Origin: Verrucomicrobiaceae bacterium E54
Lineage (GTDB): Bacteria; Verrucomicrobiota; Verrucomicrobiia; Verrucomicrobiales; Akkermansiaceae
Direction of reading: 5' to 3'
Length of the DNA: 64,000 bases
NCBI GenBank assembly: GCA_022548915.1
Contig: JAKZES010000002.1
Location: forward strand, 204,167-268,166
This document shows positions 25,948 to 35,947 of this stretch, piece by piece; the stretch's first letter is position 1; every line of letters begins with the position of its first letter. Under the pieces are notes generated by a model, which worked only from the letters and a program-made list of their open reading frames with translations, did not search any database and was not told the origin of the DNA. The translations under genes and the position numbers were made by a program.

Positions 25948-27810
25948 ATGTACGACCGCAAGACCTGGATCGTCGTCGGCATCTGTGCCGTCCTGCTCGC
26001 CCTCAATTTCCACTACGGAAACAAGCGGGCCGCCGAAGCCGCGAAGCAACGCCAAGCCGAGCAACGCCAAGCCGCCCCGCCGGCGGAGCCGGGCGAGGTC
26101 CCGGAACAGCCGGGCGTGCTCGAGGAGGTCGAGCCGACTCCGGCCGAGGTGCTCGAGGCGCAGACCTACACCCTCGAAACCGAAAAGACCGTCTTCACCC
26201 TGACCACTCTCGGCGGCGGGGTCGAAACCGCGGAATTGAAGGACCAGGCCTCGCTCAACGACCCGGACACCCGCGTCACGCTGAACGACGGCAGCAGCTC
26301 GGCGATCGGCTCGATCGCCGAGGGACCCGACCGCATGGAGCGGGTCAATTACCGCTACCTCGAAGGTGAATCGCAGCCGGGCCAGCGTGTCGTCTTCGCC
26401 GCCAAGCACCCGTCCGGCCTCGTCGTGAAGAAGACCTGGTCACTCACCGATCCCGAGTCTCCGGGGGCCGACTACCTGCTCGATTTCACCCTGGAGGTCC
26501 AGAACTCGAAGGACTCCACCCAGCGCCTGCCGCTCGAAACCTTCAGCCTCTTCCTCGGTGAAGCCGGCCCCCTGCACAAGGGCGAGGGCCGCCTGACACC
26601 CTCGGGTTTCTTCTGGCGCGACGACGGCGATTTCCACCTGACCAAGGCCAGCAAGTTCACCGGCGGGATGTTCTCCGACGACCAGGCGCTGATCGCCGAG
26701 ACGGTCCCCGAAATCGAATACGCCGGCGTCTCGAACCAGTTCTTCGCCACGCTGCTCAAGCCGGCGGAAGTTTCCAACGGGGGCGTCTGGGCCAAGCCGC
26801 GGGAAATCAAGGTCGAGGGCGATGACAAGCCCGGCATCGCGGTCCGCGCCGGCATGGTCCTGCCAAGCGTCGCCCTCGAACCTGGCAGCGCCTCGGTCAC
26901 GCTCAACTACCAGCTCTTCATGGGCCCCAAGGAGAACCGGATGCTCAACCGCATGGGCGAGGGCTGGGGCGACCTGATGAACTACGGCTGGGCCATCATC
27001 GGCGTCTTCTCATGGATGCTGAACTACGCGCTGGTCTACATCCACGACGTCGTCGCCAAGGTCTCCGGCCCGTGGTCGTGGGGCATCGCGATCGTCGTGG
27101 TCACGCTCGTCGTGCGCACGATGATGTGGCCGCTTTATGCGCGCTCGAACCGCACGATGAAGCGGATGGGCAAGCTCAAGCCGGAGATGGACCGGTTGAA
27201 GGAAAAGTATCCCGACGACCCGGCGAAGATGCAGCAGGAGGTCATGGGCCTCTACCGCAAGTACGGCATCAACCCGGTCGGCGGCTGCCTGCCGATGCTC
27301 GCCCAGATGCCGATCTTCTTCGGCTTCTACCGGATGCTCCAGTACGCGGTCGAGCTGCGCGGGCACGGCTTCCTGTGGGTCGACGACCTCTCGATGCCCG
27401 ACACCGTCGGCACCATCGCCGGCTTCCCCATCAACGTCCTGCCCATCATCATGGGGCTCTCCAGCTTCGCGCAGATGGCGATGATGCCGAACACCTCGGG
27501 CGACAAGACCCAGATGGCGATCATGAAGATGATGCCGCTCATCTTCCTCGTCTTCTGCTACAACTTCGCCGCCGCGCTGGCGCTCTACTGGACGACCTCG
27601 AACCTGTTCTCGATCTTCCAGACCTGGCTGACCAAGCGGATGCCCGAGCCGGAACTCAAGGAGCGCAAGGGTCCGCCGAAGAAGTCGTTCATGGAGCGCA
27701 TGGCCGCCGCCGCCGAGCAGCAGCAGAAGATGAAACAAGCCCGTGGGCGGGTGGTCGACGACGAGAAGTCCAAGCCGAAGAAACCGCGCGGTCCGCGCAC
27801 CGGGGGCTGA
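25948..27810 (+). CDS. yidC: Membrane protein insertase YidC
   Basis: Inserts and folds inner-membrane proteins. 620 residues: an N-terminal membrane segment (about 8-24), a charged linker, the periplasmic beta-sandwich of Gram-negative YidC (about 70-330), then the conserved 60KD_IMP insertase core with five helices (about 345-580; GWAIIGVFSWMLNYALVYIH, GINPVGGCLPMLAQMPIFFG, MALYWTTSNLFSIFQTW-like ending). The tail is Lys-rich and may contact ribosomes. The long periplasmic domain fits a diderm cell. Last gene of the rpmH cluster. Confidence 0.97.
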   Translation: MYDRKTWIVVGICAVLLALNFHYGNKRAAEAAKQRQAEQRQAAPPAEPGEVPEQPGVLEEVEPTPAEVLEAQTYTLETEKTVFTLTTLGGGVETAELKDQASLNDPDTRVTLNDGSSSAIGSIAEGPDRMERVNYRYLEGESQPGQRVVFAAKHPSGLVVKKTWSLTDPESPGADYLLDFTLEVQNSKDSTQRLPLETFSLFLGEAGPLHKGEGRLTPSGFFWRDDGDFHLTKASKFTGGMFSDDQALIAETVPEIEYAGVSNQFFATLLKPAEVSNGGVWAKPREIKVEGDDKPGIAVRAGMVLPSVALEPGSASVTLNYQLFMGPKENRMLNRMGEGWGDLMNYGWAIIGVFSWMLNYALVYIHDVVAKVSGPWSWGIAIVVVTLVVRTMMWPLYARSNRTMKRMGKLKPEMDRLKEKYPDDPAKMQQEVMGLYRKYGINPVGGCLPMLAQMPIFFGFYRMLQYAVELRGHGFLWVDDLSMPDTVGTIAGFPINVLPIIMGLSSFAQMAMMPNTSGDKTQMAIMKMMPLIFLVFCYNFAAALALYWTTSNLFSIFQTWLTKRMPEPELKERKGPPKKSFMERMAAAAEQQQKMKQARGRVVDDEKSKPKKPRGPRTGG

Positions 27811-27920
27811 GCAGCGCGGCTCCCCGAGCCGTGATTTCCTCCCCGCCTGCCGGCGGCCGCGTTGGTTGGAAAAGCGGTGCGTTCTCGGCCGTAGAGTCCT
27901 CGCAACCGCCGCCTCCCGCC

Positions 27921-29015
27921 ATGAACCGCCGATTCCTTCTGCTGCTTTCCATCGGCCTGCCGGCCATTGCCTTCGGTCCGGCCGCAGGGGCCGCCCCCCG
28001 CCTTTCGCTCAATCCCTACGACGGGGTCGATTGGCGGCATGTCGGCCGCCACTTCGGCAGCTTCCACAGCCACACCACCGAGTCCGACGGCAAGCTGTCG
28101 CCCGCCGCCGTGATCGACCGCCACCACGCGATCGGCCACGACGTGCTCGCACTGACGGACCACAACCGAAACACCTGGCCCTGGTCGCGTTTCGACCGCG
28201 ATCCGGAGCGCCTGGGCATGCTCGCCATCCCCGGCAACGAACTCTCGCGCCACGACCACACCCTGAGCCTGTTCACCGACCTCGAGACCGACACCAAGGA
28301 TCACGAGACCGGCATCCGCGAAATCCAGGAGGCCGGAGGGCTGTCCGTGCTCGCCCATCCCGGGCGCTACTGGAAACCCGAGGGCGGCAAGGTGCCCGCG
28401 GACGTGCTCGACCGCTACGCGAGGCTGTTCCGGACCTATCCCAGCCTTGTCGCGCTCGAGGTGATCAACCAGGCCGACCGCTATCCCCGGGACCGCGCGC
28501 TGTGGGACGCGCTGCTCACCGAACTGATGCCGTCGCGCCCGGTGTGGGGCATGGCCAACGACGACTCGCACCAGCAGGCCCACATCGGCTTGAACACCAC
28601 CGTGCTGCTGCTGCCGCAACGGGACGAGGCGCAGGTGCGCGCTGCACTGACCGACGGCCGTTTCTATTTCACCACCCTCACCAGCCATCCCGAGGCCCGG
28701 CGCGACCGCGACCGGACTCCGGTGATCCGCGAGATCGCGCACGACCGCAGCGCGGGCACCCTGATGCTGGAAGTCGACTGTGGCGGCGAGCCCTTGCCCG
28801 CCGATCGGATCCGGTGGATCAGCAGCGGAGGCGAAGAAGTGCATCGGGGACCGGTGCTCGACCTGGCCCTCGAGGGGATCGACAAGTATGTGCGTGCCGA
28901 GATCGCCGGCAGCGGCGGCACCACCTACACCCAGCCCTTCGGCATCGGGGCGGAAAACCCGTCGCACCCTCGAAATACCGCTGCCCCTACTCCAGGCCGA
29001 TCACCGAGACGTTGA
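27921..29015 (+). CDS. Secreted PHP-domain phosphoesterase-like protein
   Basis: 364 residues from ATG 27921 with signal peptide MNRRFLLLLSIGLPAIAFGP. The PHP metal-binding motifs follow in order: GSFHSHTTESDG (HxH), VLALTDHN, IPGNELSRHDHTLSL, VLAHPGRYW and GMANDDSHQQ. PHP proteins are usually phosphoesterases; a secreted form is seen in Verrucomicrobia but its substrate is unknown. The 3' end overlaps the convergent SMP-30-like gene by 29 bases. The frame extends upstream antisense-like into yidC; the signal peptide decides the start. Confidence 0.88.
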   Translation: MNRRFLLLLSIGLPAIAFGPAAGAAPRLSLNPYDGVDWRHVGRHFGSFHSHTTESDGKLSPAAVIDRHHAIGHDVLALTDHNRNTWPWSRFDRDPERLGMLAIPGNELSRHDHTLSLFTDLETDTKDHETGIREIQEAGGLSVLAHPGRYWKPEGGKVPADVLDRYARLFRTYPSLVALEVINQADRYPRDRALWDALLTELMPSRPVWGMANDDSHQQAHIGLNTTVLLLPQRDEAQVRAALTDGRFYFTTLTSHPEARRDRDRTPVIREIAHDRSAGTLMLEVDCGGEPLPADRIRWISSGGEEVHRGPVLDLALEGIDKYVRAEIAGSGGTTYTQPFGIGAENPSHPRNTAAPTPGRSPRR

Positions 29016-30081
29016 ACGGGACGTCGGTCTTCGAGTTGGTCAGCCACTCGCAGTCCCACCACCAGTCCATGTTGACGACCACGAGGCGGTCGCCATCGAC
29101 GAGCACCTCGCAGGGCTGGTCGAGCAGGCCACCGACGCCGTCGGTGTCGCCGTTGCGGTGGAGCGTTTCGACCGAGCCGTCCATGGACACCACCTGCACG
29201 GCGTTGGCCAGCATGTCGGCGACGTAGATCCGGTTGTCCGCCGCGCGCCACTCGATGCCGTCGGCTGACTTCATGACAGCGGCCTTGGCAAATAGCTCGG
29301 GTCGCCCCGCCTCGCCATCGTCGCCGAAACGTGTGCGGTAGATCAGCCCGTCCTCGAAGATCGAGCAATATAGGTTGCCCTCGCCGTCGAAGGTCAGACC
29401 ATCCGCCCCGAAGCCGATCCGACCACTGGTTTCATAGCGCGCGATCAATCGCGGGTCGTGGGTCGTGGGGGTCGGCTGCGCGAGCTTCACCGCCCCCTTC
29501 TCCAGCTCCTTCATCGGAATCGCATACACCCCGCTCACCAGCTTGGTCCCCGCCTCCTCGTCGGCAGGGATCAGCACCGTGTCGCTGACGTAGACCGTGT
29601 CTCCCTTCCACGCCACGGCGTTGGCCACTCCGAATCCTTCCACCACCGGCGCGCAGGAGACCGCCTTGCCGTCCTCGACGCGGATCCGCAGCAGCCTCGA
29701 CCGGTATCCTGGTCCCTGGTTGTCGGCAAGATAGAGGTGCCCGTCGGGACCGAAGGCGCAGTCCATCGGCCCGACCACGCCGGTCTCCGGATGCAGTTCG
29801 GCGGGCTTGAATCGATACCACGTCTCAAGTTTCTCCTCGCGGGAGATCCGCATCATTCGGGCGGGTGCGGGCTTCTCCAACACACCCGCCTCGACCAGGC
29901 GCTCGTTGTTGAAATTCGGCACCGAGAGGATGATCCCGCCCCTCGCATCCAGCGTGCAGCCGTCCGGCGTGTTGCATTCGACCGGCAGGTCGACAAGCAC
30001 GCGGGGCGCCGGTGCGGCGATGGCAGCCACGGGCAGAAGCAGCGAAAGGATGGATCGGAACATGGTCTTGGATGGGTTCAC
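28987..30081 (-). CDS. SMP-30/gluconolactonase-like six-bladed propeller, secreted
   Basis: 364 residues with signal peptide (MFRSILSLLLPVAAIAAP after MNPSKT). Blades show the usual phrases: GPMDCAFGPDGHLYLADNQG, GFGADGLTFDGEGNLYCSIF, DGIEWRAADNRIYVADM and CEVLVDGDRLVVVNMDWWW. Such proteins bind Ca2+ and hydrolyse lactones, but the assignment to lactonase activity is weak without the conserved metal ligands mapped. ATG at 30081 overlaps the stop of the HzsA-related gene upstream, so they are cotranscribed. Confidence 0.8.
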   Translation of the reverse strand: MNPSKTMFRSILSLLLPVAAIAAPAPRVLVDLPVECNTPDGCTLDARGGIILSVPNFNNERLVEAGVLEKPAPARMMRISREEKLETWYRFKPAELHPETGVVGPMDCAFGPDGHLYLADNQGPGYRSRLLRIRVEDGKAVSCAPVVEGFGVANAVAWKGDTVYVSDTVLIPADEEAGTKLVSGVYAIPMKELEKGAVKLAQPTPTTHDPRLIARYETSGRIGFGADGLTFDGEGNLYCSIFEDGLIYRTRFGDDGEAGRPELFAKAAVMKSADGIEWRAADNRIYVADMLANAVQVVSMDGSVETLHRNGDTDGVGGLLDQPCEVLVDGDRLVVVNMDWWWDCEWLTNSKTDVPFNVSVIGLE

Positions 30082-32531
30082 TCCAGGCCGGGCCAGGCGA
30101 TCTCGCCGCGCAACTGCGCCTCGCCGCCCTCCTTTTCATAGACGCCGTAGAAGTTCGACAGGGAGTCGAGCCACACGGTGATGCGGTGCATTTCCTCCGG
30201 GTCGAGGTCGACGTCGTAGTGCCCGTCGCGGAGCAGTTCGTAGAGACGCGATGCCTTCGCGCCGAACTTGCCGGGCGTGGTGCGGTAGCGGTCGCCGTAG
30301 CGCCAGAAACCGAACTCGTGGATCAGGCTGTCGTAGGAGCGGTAAACACGCGTCTTTCCCGGACCGAGCTTCGACTCGACAATGGTGCGGTCGAGCGGCG
30401 GTGCGCCCTGGTCCACCTTGTCGGCATGGCATTCGACGCAATGACGGTCGAGCACCGGCTGAACCAGCCTCGGGTAACTGAACGGACGGGTGCCGTCGAC
30501 ATCCGGCTGCGGAACCGACGGCGGACGCCGCAGCGCCATCACCGCGTGGCCGGGGGTCGCCGGGGCATGGCTCTTGTCCTCGTGGCAACCGTGGCAAAGC
30601 ATCAACTCGCCCGGCTGGACCCAGGTCGAGGAGCGCATCGACTGCACCGCCAGCCCGTCCTGGTCGAGCGCCTGGAAATAGAGCTCCTTGAGCGCCGGCA
30701 CGGTGAAGTGGGCGCTGCCGTCCTCCTCGACCGGCACGGTGCCGAGGATGCTGCGGGCGAGGTTCACCGAATCCCCGGCCTCGGCGATCCGGCGACCGGT
30801 TTCGTGGGGCGCCTGCCCGGAGGGCACCGAGCTCGGATGGATCTGATAGATCCGCAGCGCCTCGATCTTCGTTCCTTCGGGAAAAGCCAGCAGGCTGTTG
30901 TAGACATCCATCACCGCCATCGTGCCCTGCTTCGGCGGATCGACGAGCAGGCGGCTGCTCTTCGCGGGCACCACCGGAGGCGTCGGTCGGGGCCGCAGGG
31001 GCATCGGACTCAGGCAGGCGATCTCCGGATCGCGATAGATCAGTTCCTTGTTGCCGAAGGCGTCGACCAGGTAGATGCCGTAGTCGCCGCGCTCGTGCTT
31101 GTTTCCCTGGCCGCCTCCCTTCTTGCGCATGCCGGCATCGTAGACGCACAGGAAGTAGTTCTCCCCAAGCGGCCAGGGCGTCCCGTAAACCTGCTTGCCG
31201 CCTTGCGTTTCGGGGAACCCGACATCCGGGGTCACACGCTTGACCGGGGCCATCGCATCGTCGTCCGGGACCATCGGGTCGATCACGATGAGCGACCCGT
31301 AGGCCTGGCCGTGGTGTGGCGCGGCGGTGCCGATGAGCTTGGGTGATCCCGGAATGGCCCGCAGGTCCATCTCCATGTCGGCCCGTTCCTTGTGCCGCGA
31401 GAAGTTGCCGTGGATCGCCCGCGAGTCGCGACCGTCCGGCGTCATCACCCACGGGTGGTGCGCCACGCAGCCGTGCCGGTCGACGTAGTCCCAGCGGGTG
31501 TAGATGATCATCCCGTCGTGGTTCACGCTCGGCTGCCACTCGTTGTTCTCGTGCGGGCTGAGGATGCGGATGTCCGACCCGTCGGGCTTCATGTCGTAAA
31601 CCGTGTAGGAAGGGCAGGCGCGTCCGCAGCGGAGGTAGCCGCCACGCCTTTCCGAAATGAAGGCGACCCGCCCGTTGGGCAGCACACAGGGGTCGAAGTC
31701 GTTGAAGGTGCCGTCGGTCAACTGCCGCAAGTTGCCGACCCTGCCCTCCTCGCCGACCTCCACGGAAAACAGGTGATAGCAGCGACCGCGGTCCCAGTGT
31801 CCGTGGTTCTCGTGGTCGTGGTGCGCGATGTGCCCCTTCGGGCCCTCGCACTCCGTCCAGGCGAAGTAGATCCGCCCACCGTCGAAGCTCAGCTCGGGCG
31901 AAAGGAAGCTCCCTTTTTCAAGCGTCCGGCCGTCGAGCCTGCCACCCTGCACCTCGACTCCCTCCAGAAGATCCGTCACGCGCGGCACCGCACCGAACGG
32001 ATCGCTGAGCACGAAGACCCCGCCACCGGGCACCGCGTTCACCCCGTAGTACTGATCGCACATGTGGTTGAAGGTCGAGCGGTGGCGCTTGATGAACAGG
32101 AGCCGGTCGAAGTCGAGCAGCGGATTGGAGAAGGCGATCTGCCGCCGGAGCCGGCTCGCCTCGACGAAAAGGGCGAGGCGCGCTTCGGTGCGTGCCACCT
32201 CGACCGCGCCGGACCGTCTCTCGAGATCGGTCAGCCATTCTTCCAGCGCCTCCATCTCCGGTGCCTCCGGCATCCGCGCGATGTCATCCAGCAGCACCCG
32301 GGTCCGTCGCAGAACGACGTCGAGCGGATCGCGGTCGGTCGCCTCGATCAACGCGGCGGGATGCAGCGTCTCGTCCCGAAACTTCTCGAAGCGTGCCCGG
32401 TTCTCGATGTCCGCCGCCAGAACCTCGTGCCGGTTCTTGATCTCCTCGTCGAGCAGGTCGGCGGCGCGGACCGGGATGAAGGACAACACAAGCACCACCG
32501 GAAAAAGCCCGATCCGCGTTCGCGTCCTCAT
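30078..32531 (-). CDS. HzsA-related propeller protein with two CxxCH heme motifs
   Basis: 817 residues with signal peptide MRTRTRIGLFPVVLVLSFIP. Helical N-terminal part (about 25-150), a TolB/PD40-type propeller (DPFGAVPRVTDLLEGVEVQG, FLSPELSFDGGRIYFAWTEC, DGTFNDFDPCVLPNGRVAFI, RRGGYLRCGRACPSYTVYDM), then a cytochrome-like C-terminal domain with CHGCHEDKSHAP and CVECHADKVDQG, the latter in the spacing of the cytochrome c planctomycete type. The family is named after the hydrazine synthase alpha subunit, but it is widespread in PVC bacteria that do not do anammox, so hydrazine synthesis is not implied. An electron-transfer or oxidase role is likely. The gene sits between the GH106 gene and the SMP-30-like gene. 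Confidence 0.88.
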   Translation of the reverse strand: MRTRTRIGLFPVVLVLSFIPVRAADLLDEEIKNRHEVLAADIENRARFEKFRDETLHPAALIEATDRDPLDVVLRRTRVLLDDIARMPEAPEMEALEEWLTDLERRSGAVEVARTEARLALFVEASRLRRQIAFSNPLLDFDRLLFIKRHRSTFNHMCDQYYGVNAVPGGGVFVLSDPFGAVPRVTDLLEGVEVQGGRLDGRTLEKGSFLSPELSFDGGRIYFAWTECEGPKGHIAHHDHENHGHWDRGRCYHLFSVEVGEEGRVGNLRQLTDGTFNDFDPCVLPNGRVAFISERRGGYLRCGRACPSYTVYDMKPDGSDIRILSPHENNEWQPSVNHDGMIIYTRWDYVDRHGCVAHHPWVMTPDGRDSRAIHGNFSRHKERADMEMDLRAIPGSPKLIGTAAPHHGQAYGSLIVIDPMVPDDDAMAPVKRVTPDVGFPETQGGKQVYGTPWPLGENYFLCVYDAGMRKKGGGQGNKHERGDYGIYLVDAFGNKELIYRDPEIACLSPMPLRPRPTPPVVPAKSSRLLVDPPKQGTMAVMDVYNSLLAFPEGTKIEALRIYQIHPSSVPSGQAPHETGRRIAEAGDSVNLARSILGTVPVEEDGSAHFTVPALKELYFQALDQDGLAVQSMRSSTWVQPGELMLCHGCHEDKSHAPATPGHAVMALRRPPSVPQPDVDGTRPFSYPRLVQPVLDRHCVECHADKVDQGAPPLDRTIVESKLGPGKTRVYRSYDSLIHEFGFWRYGDRYRTTPGKFGAKASRLYELLRDGHYDVDLDPEEMHRITVWLDSLSNFYGVYEKEGGEAQLRGEIAWPGLE

Positions 32532-32643
32532 GAGTCAGGGTTGTCGTGTCCACCGGCCCGGGAGCCGACCACCCGCCAACGGCGGACAGCCCCGATACGT
32601 CGGGGATCGTTCGGGAATTTCAAGCGGGTGGGGACGGGCATCG

Positions 32644-35600
32644 TCAACGGGGCTGGACCTGCCGCACCTTCACCGGACCGATGAGTCCGCTCGGAAGCAA
32701 CGGTGCCCGGGGTTGGAAGCGGTAGGGTTGGGAGACGTGGCTCAGCCGCTCCGTGGGCGGGCGCCCGGCATCCGCGACCAGGCGGTTGTTCCAGGTGTTG
32801 GTGACCCGCACCCCGAGGGTGTTCGGCCCGGGCACGACGTGGTCGGTGATGTCGATCTCCCACGGGCTGGTCCAGACGGTGCCCGCCTCCCTGCCATTGA
32901 CCTCGACCGTGGCGATCACGCCGACCTTGCCGAGTTCGAGGATCACCCGCCGGTCACCGATGATCCCGGGCAGCGGAAAACTCGTTTCGTAGGTCGCGGT
33001 GCCGGCGTAGTGGCGGATCGTCTCGTCGGGATGCTTTGCCCAGTCGACGAGGGATTCGAAAGTCGTTTCCGCGGGCGCGCCCTGACCTTCGAAGCGCACC
33101 GTCCACGGGCCGGCCGGCGTGGCCTGCCCGAGCTTCCTGGGAGCGTTCGCCGTGGCGGTGCCGTCGGCGTCGGTTTGCTCCTGAAAAACGACGAAGATGC
33201 TTTCCGACGCGGCGAGGCGGAGAGGGACGGTGGTGCGCCCGTTCTTCTGCTTGAAGGCGGCCGCCTTGGTGACCGTGCCGGTGACCGCGTTCCACAGCCA
33301 TGGCTGGCGGCCGCTGACGCGGAAGGTGGCCGTGAAGAACTCGAGCGACTTGTCGGAGGTATTTGACAGGAAATAGATCTCCCGCTCCGGCGTCGAGCGG
33401 TGCTTGAAGACAATGCCACCGCGCTTGCCGAGGCCGATCTTGCCGGCTCCCGCCGCGGCACAGAGCAAGCCCCCCCCGGATCCATGGGCCGTGACGTCGG
33501 GCTTGAGGCGGAGCCGGGAAGTCAGGACGGATTGGAGTTCGGCTCCTTCGTGAACCGTGCCCTTTCCGAGATTCCCCCAGGCACGATTGGCGAGGTCGAC
33601 GACCTTGGCATCGCAACCGGGGTAGCCCGCCAGCGACGGACTCGAGCTTGGCTTCGGCCCGATGACCGTCGCCCCATCGGCGACCAGTCGCCGGACCGCC
33701 TCGACCACCTCGGGCCGCATCACATTCTGTTTCGGCAAAACCAGCACGGCGTAGGACGGGCCGTCCGGAACGGCAATCCGGCCGTCGACCACCTTCGCCC
33801 GGTGGATCAGCACGTCGGAGTTGATGAAGTCGAAGTCGTAGCCGTCGGGCAGAGACGGATCGAGCGGCCCCGTCATCACCGGCGTGCCCTCGCCGATGTA
33901 GTAGGCCACGTCGACGACCGGGCGGCCCGCCTTGAGCAGCACCGAACTACGACGTTGATAGTGGTTGAAGGCCTTCGACTGCTCGAACCAGGTGTTGTGC
34001 CGGTTGAAGGCGGTGCCGAACCACTGGATGATTCCCGGCTTGCGCTCGTCGGGCTGGTGGATGTTGACGTGCAGGATCAGGTGGTTGACGCCCGCGCCGT
34101 AGACCCAGTCGGTCCAGCGCTTCAGGTCGGCCGGGCTCTGCTTGAAGTTGCGGTTGGAGGTGAAGGCCTCGGAATAGACGTCGGTGCGGCCGTAGATGTG
34201 GGCGCAGCTCGACGCGGCGCGGCACTCGGTGTTGCCCAGCGCGCCGCCGCTTTCCCAGAACTCGCCGCCGACCTGGTCGGTCATCGAGCCGTAGAGCAGG
34301 AACTCCGAGGGGAAGCCCCAGTGGCCGTAGTTCTCGAGCCACAGGGTCAGGCCGTTCTCCGCACACACGTCGCGGAGCCCTCCCACGTAGTCGCGGGCGA
34401 TCGACTCGGCGATCAGCCGCCGCCAGTCCCACAGGAAGCGCGACGACACCTGCGGGCTGTCGACCACGCGGCCGGTGAGGCACGGCAGGTAGCGCACCGG
34501 CGCATAGCCGAAGCGCTGCTCGAACTTCTCCGCCAGCCCGTCGGTCCAGTTCTGCGGGCCGGTCTCGTAGCTGTCGGCGATCACGTACTTCAGCGCCTCG
34601 CGCTCCTCCGGCGGGGTGCGTCGCAGGAACTCGCCGACCATGCCGTCGAACAGGCTGCGGATGTGCTCGCGGCTCATCTTGTCGACCTCGAGCCCGCGGC
34701 TTTCCGGGCTGGCCGGCGCGCACTGGGTGCCGATCGGGACCATGCCGGTGCGCATCACCACCCAGTCCCCCGGCGGGGCCTGCCAGACGAGGCGGCCGTC
34801 GGCGTCCATCTTGTCGGTGAGGTCGAGCACCTCCGCCGCGGCGACCGCGCTACCGGGTGCCAGCGGTGCCTGCTCCGGCCAGTGGTAGGTGTCCCATGGC
34901 GGGTTGGTCGACGGGCTCGTCTCGCCCAGCTGCTTGCGGATGTAGTGGGAAAGCACCGCCCGGCGGCTCAGGCGCAGGCCGGAGAAGGATGCGGGCTTGT
35001 CACTGGAAAGGATCACCCGGAGGTGCGGCGATGGCGTCGCCGGCACCGGCACCAGCACCGGCTCCTTGTGCCGAGGCCCCTGGTGCCCGCGTTGTTCGAC
35101 GTACCGGGTGATTTCCCGGAAGGTCCTTCCATCATCCGATGCCTGCACTACGCAGGTCAGCGTGTAGGAGTGGCCGACCGGGTCGAGGCGCAGGCTCTGG
35201 ACCGGCGAGGCGTCCTTCTCGAAGTCGATCTGCTGCGGCTCGGGTCCGATCGTCACCACGGTTTCCTCCGAATCGTCCTGCAAATCCGCGAGGTTGCGCA
35301 CCGTGGGAGAGGTCAGCTTCACCTCGTTCGTGCGAAGATCGGCGCTCTCGGAAACCGGCTGGCGGAAGGCGATGACCTTCACATCCTGGAATTCCTTCTC
35401 GGTGAAGCGCGGCCCGGTCGGCTCCTGCTGCGAGCCCCCCGCCTTCGGGAAGGTCCGGATTTCCGGCACCGGCAGCAGCTGGTCGATCTTCCGGCCGCCC
35501 TCGATCACCGTCTCGCTGGCGTCGAGGAAACGCATCGACTGGCCCGGCTCGATCCACGGGCCACCGGACTGGGACCAGCCGGGCGAATTGAAGAAGCCGA

Positions 35601-35931
35601 TCTCGACGCCGCAGCGGCCGGCCTCCTTGACCGCCCACTGCAGGGCGTCCCACCATTCGTCACTCATGAAGGTGACCCCGCCCACCGGCGTGTCCTTGGC
35701 CCCCTTGTGGTTGAAGATGTGGCCGATGTAGGCACGACCGATGCCCACCCGCGCCATCGCCTCGAGGTCGCGGGTGATGCCCTCCTTGCTGATGTTGTTG
35801 TTGATCCAGTACCAGTAGCAGCCCGGGCGGGTGTCCGGCGGCGGATCGCGGAAGGCGTCTTCGAGCCCGTCGGCGCCAAGGAGGCACGGCAAGACGGACA
35901 GCAGGGCGGCCGAAATGATGGCGGCTTTCAT
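32644..35931 (-). CDS. GH106-type alpha-L-rhamnosidase, copy 1
   Basis: 1095 residues with signal peptide MKAAIISAALLSVLPCLLGA. The N-terminus of the mature protein has the GH106 entry pattern: FRDPPPDTRPGCYWYWINNN followed by ISKEGITRDLEAMARVGIG. Later come GVEIGFFNSPGWSQSGGPWI, the large catalytic barrel (WLENYGHWGFPSEFLLYGSM, LKRWTDWVYGAGVNHLILHV), and C-terminal beta-sandwich domains (YETSFPLPG, VILELGKVGVIATVEVNG, ITDHVVPGPNTLGVRVTNTW). Family members remove rhamnose from plant and algal polysaccharides. It is a paralogue of the next gene, 15 bases away. Confidence 0.87.
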   Translation of the reverse strand: MKAAIISAALLSVLPCLLGADGLEDAFRDPPPDTRPGCYWYWINNNISKEGITRDLEAMARVGIGRAYIGHIFNHKGAKDTPVGGVTFMSDEWWDALQWAVKEAGRCGVEIGFFNSPGWSQSGGPWIEPGQSMRFLDASETVIEGGRKIDQLLPVPEIRTFPKAGGSQQEPTGPRFTEKEFQDVKVIAFRQPVSESADLRTNEVKLTSPTVRNLADLQDDSEETVVTIGPEPQQIDFEKDASPVQSLRLDPVGHSYTLTCVVQASDDGRTFREITRYVEQRGHQGPRHKEPVLVPVPATPSPHLRVILSSDKPASFSGLRLSRRAVLSHYIRKQLGETSPSTNPPWDTYHWPEQAPLAPGSAVAAAEVLDLTDKMDADGRLVWQAPPGDWVVMRTGMVPIGTQCAPASPESRGLEVDKMSREHIRSLFDGMVGEFLRRTPPEEREALKYVIADSYETGPQNWTDGLAEKFEQRFGYAPVRYLPCLTGRVVDSPQVSSRFLWDWRRLIAESIARDYVGGLRDVCAENGLTLWLENYGHWGFPSEFLLYGSMTDQVGGEFWESGGALGNTECRAASSCAHIYGRTDVYSEAFTSNRNFKQSPADLKRWTDWVYGAGVNHLILHVNIHQPDERKPGIIQWFGTAFNRHNTWFEQSKAFNHYQRRSSVLLKAGRPVVDVAYYIGEGTPVMTGPLDPSLPDGYDFDFINSDVLIHRAKVVDGRIAVPDGPSYAVLVLPKQNVMRPEVVEAVRRLVADGATVIGPKPSSSPSLAGYPGCDAKVVDLANRAWGNLGKGTVHEGAELQSVLTSRLRLKPDVTAHGSGGGLLCAAAGAGKIGLGKRGGIVFKHRSTPEREIYFLSNTSDKSLEFFTATFRVSGRQPWLWNAVTGTVTKAAAFKQKNGRTTVPLRLAASESIFVVFQEQTDADGTATANAPRKLGQATPAGPWTVRFEGQGAPAETTFESLVDWAKHPDETIRHYAGTATYETSFPLPGIIGDRRVILELGKVGVIATVEVNGREAGTVWTSPWEIDITDHVVPGPNTLGVRVTNTWNNRLVADAGRPPTERLSHVSQPYRFQPRAPLLPSGLIGPVKVRQVQPR

Positions 35932-35947
35932 GGTTTGTCGAAATCGG

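Noticed and set aside
27012..27920. Upstream extension of the PHP-protein frame into yidC
   Set aside because: It is out of frame with yidC and low-complexity; the signal peptide at 27921 marks the real start.
30078..32531. Hydrazine synthesis (anammox) suggested by the HzsA-related protein
   Set aside because: The family is widespread in non-anammox PVC bacteria, and no other hydrazine genes are in the window.
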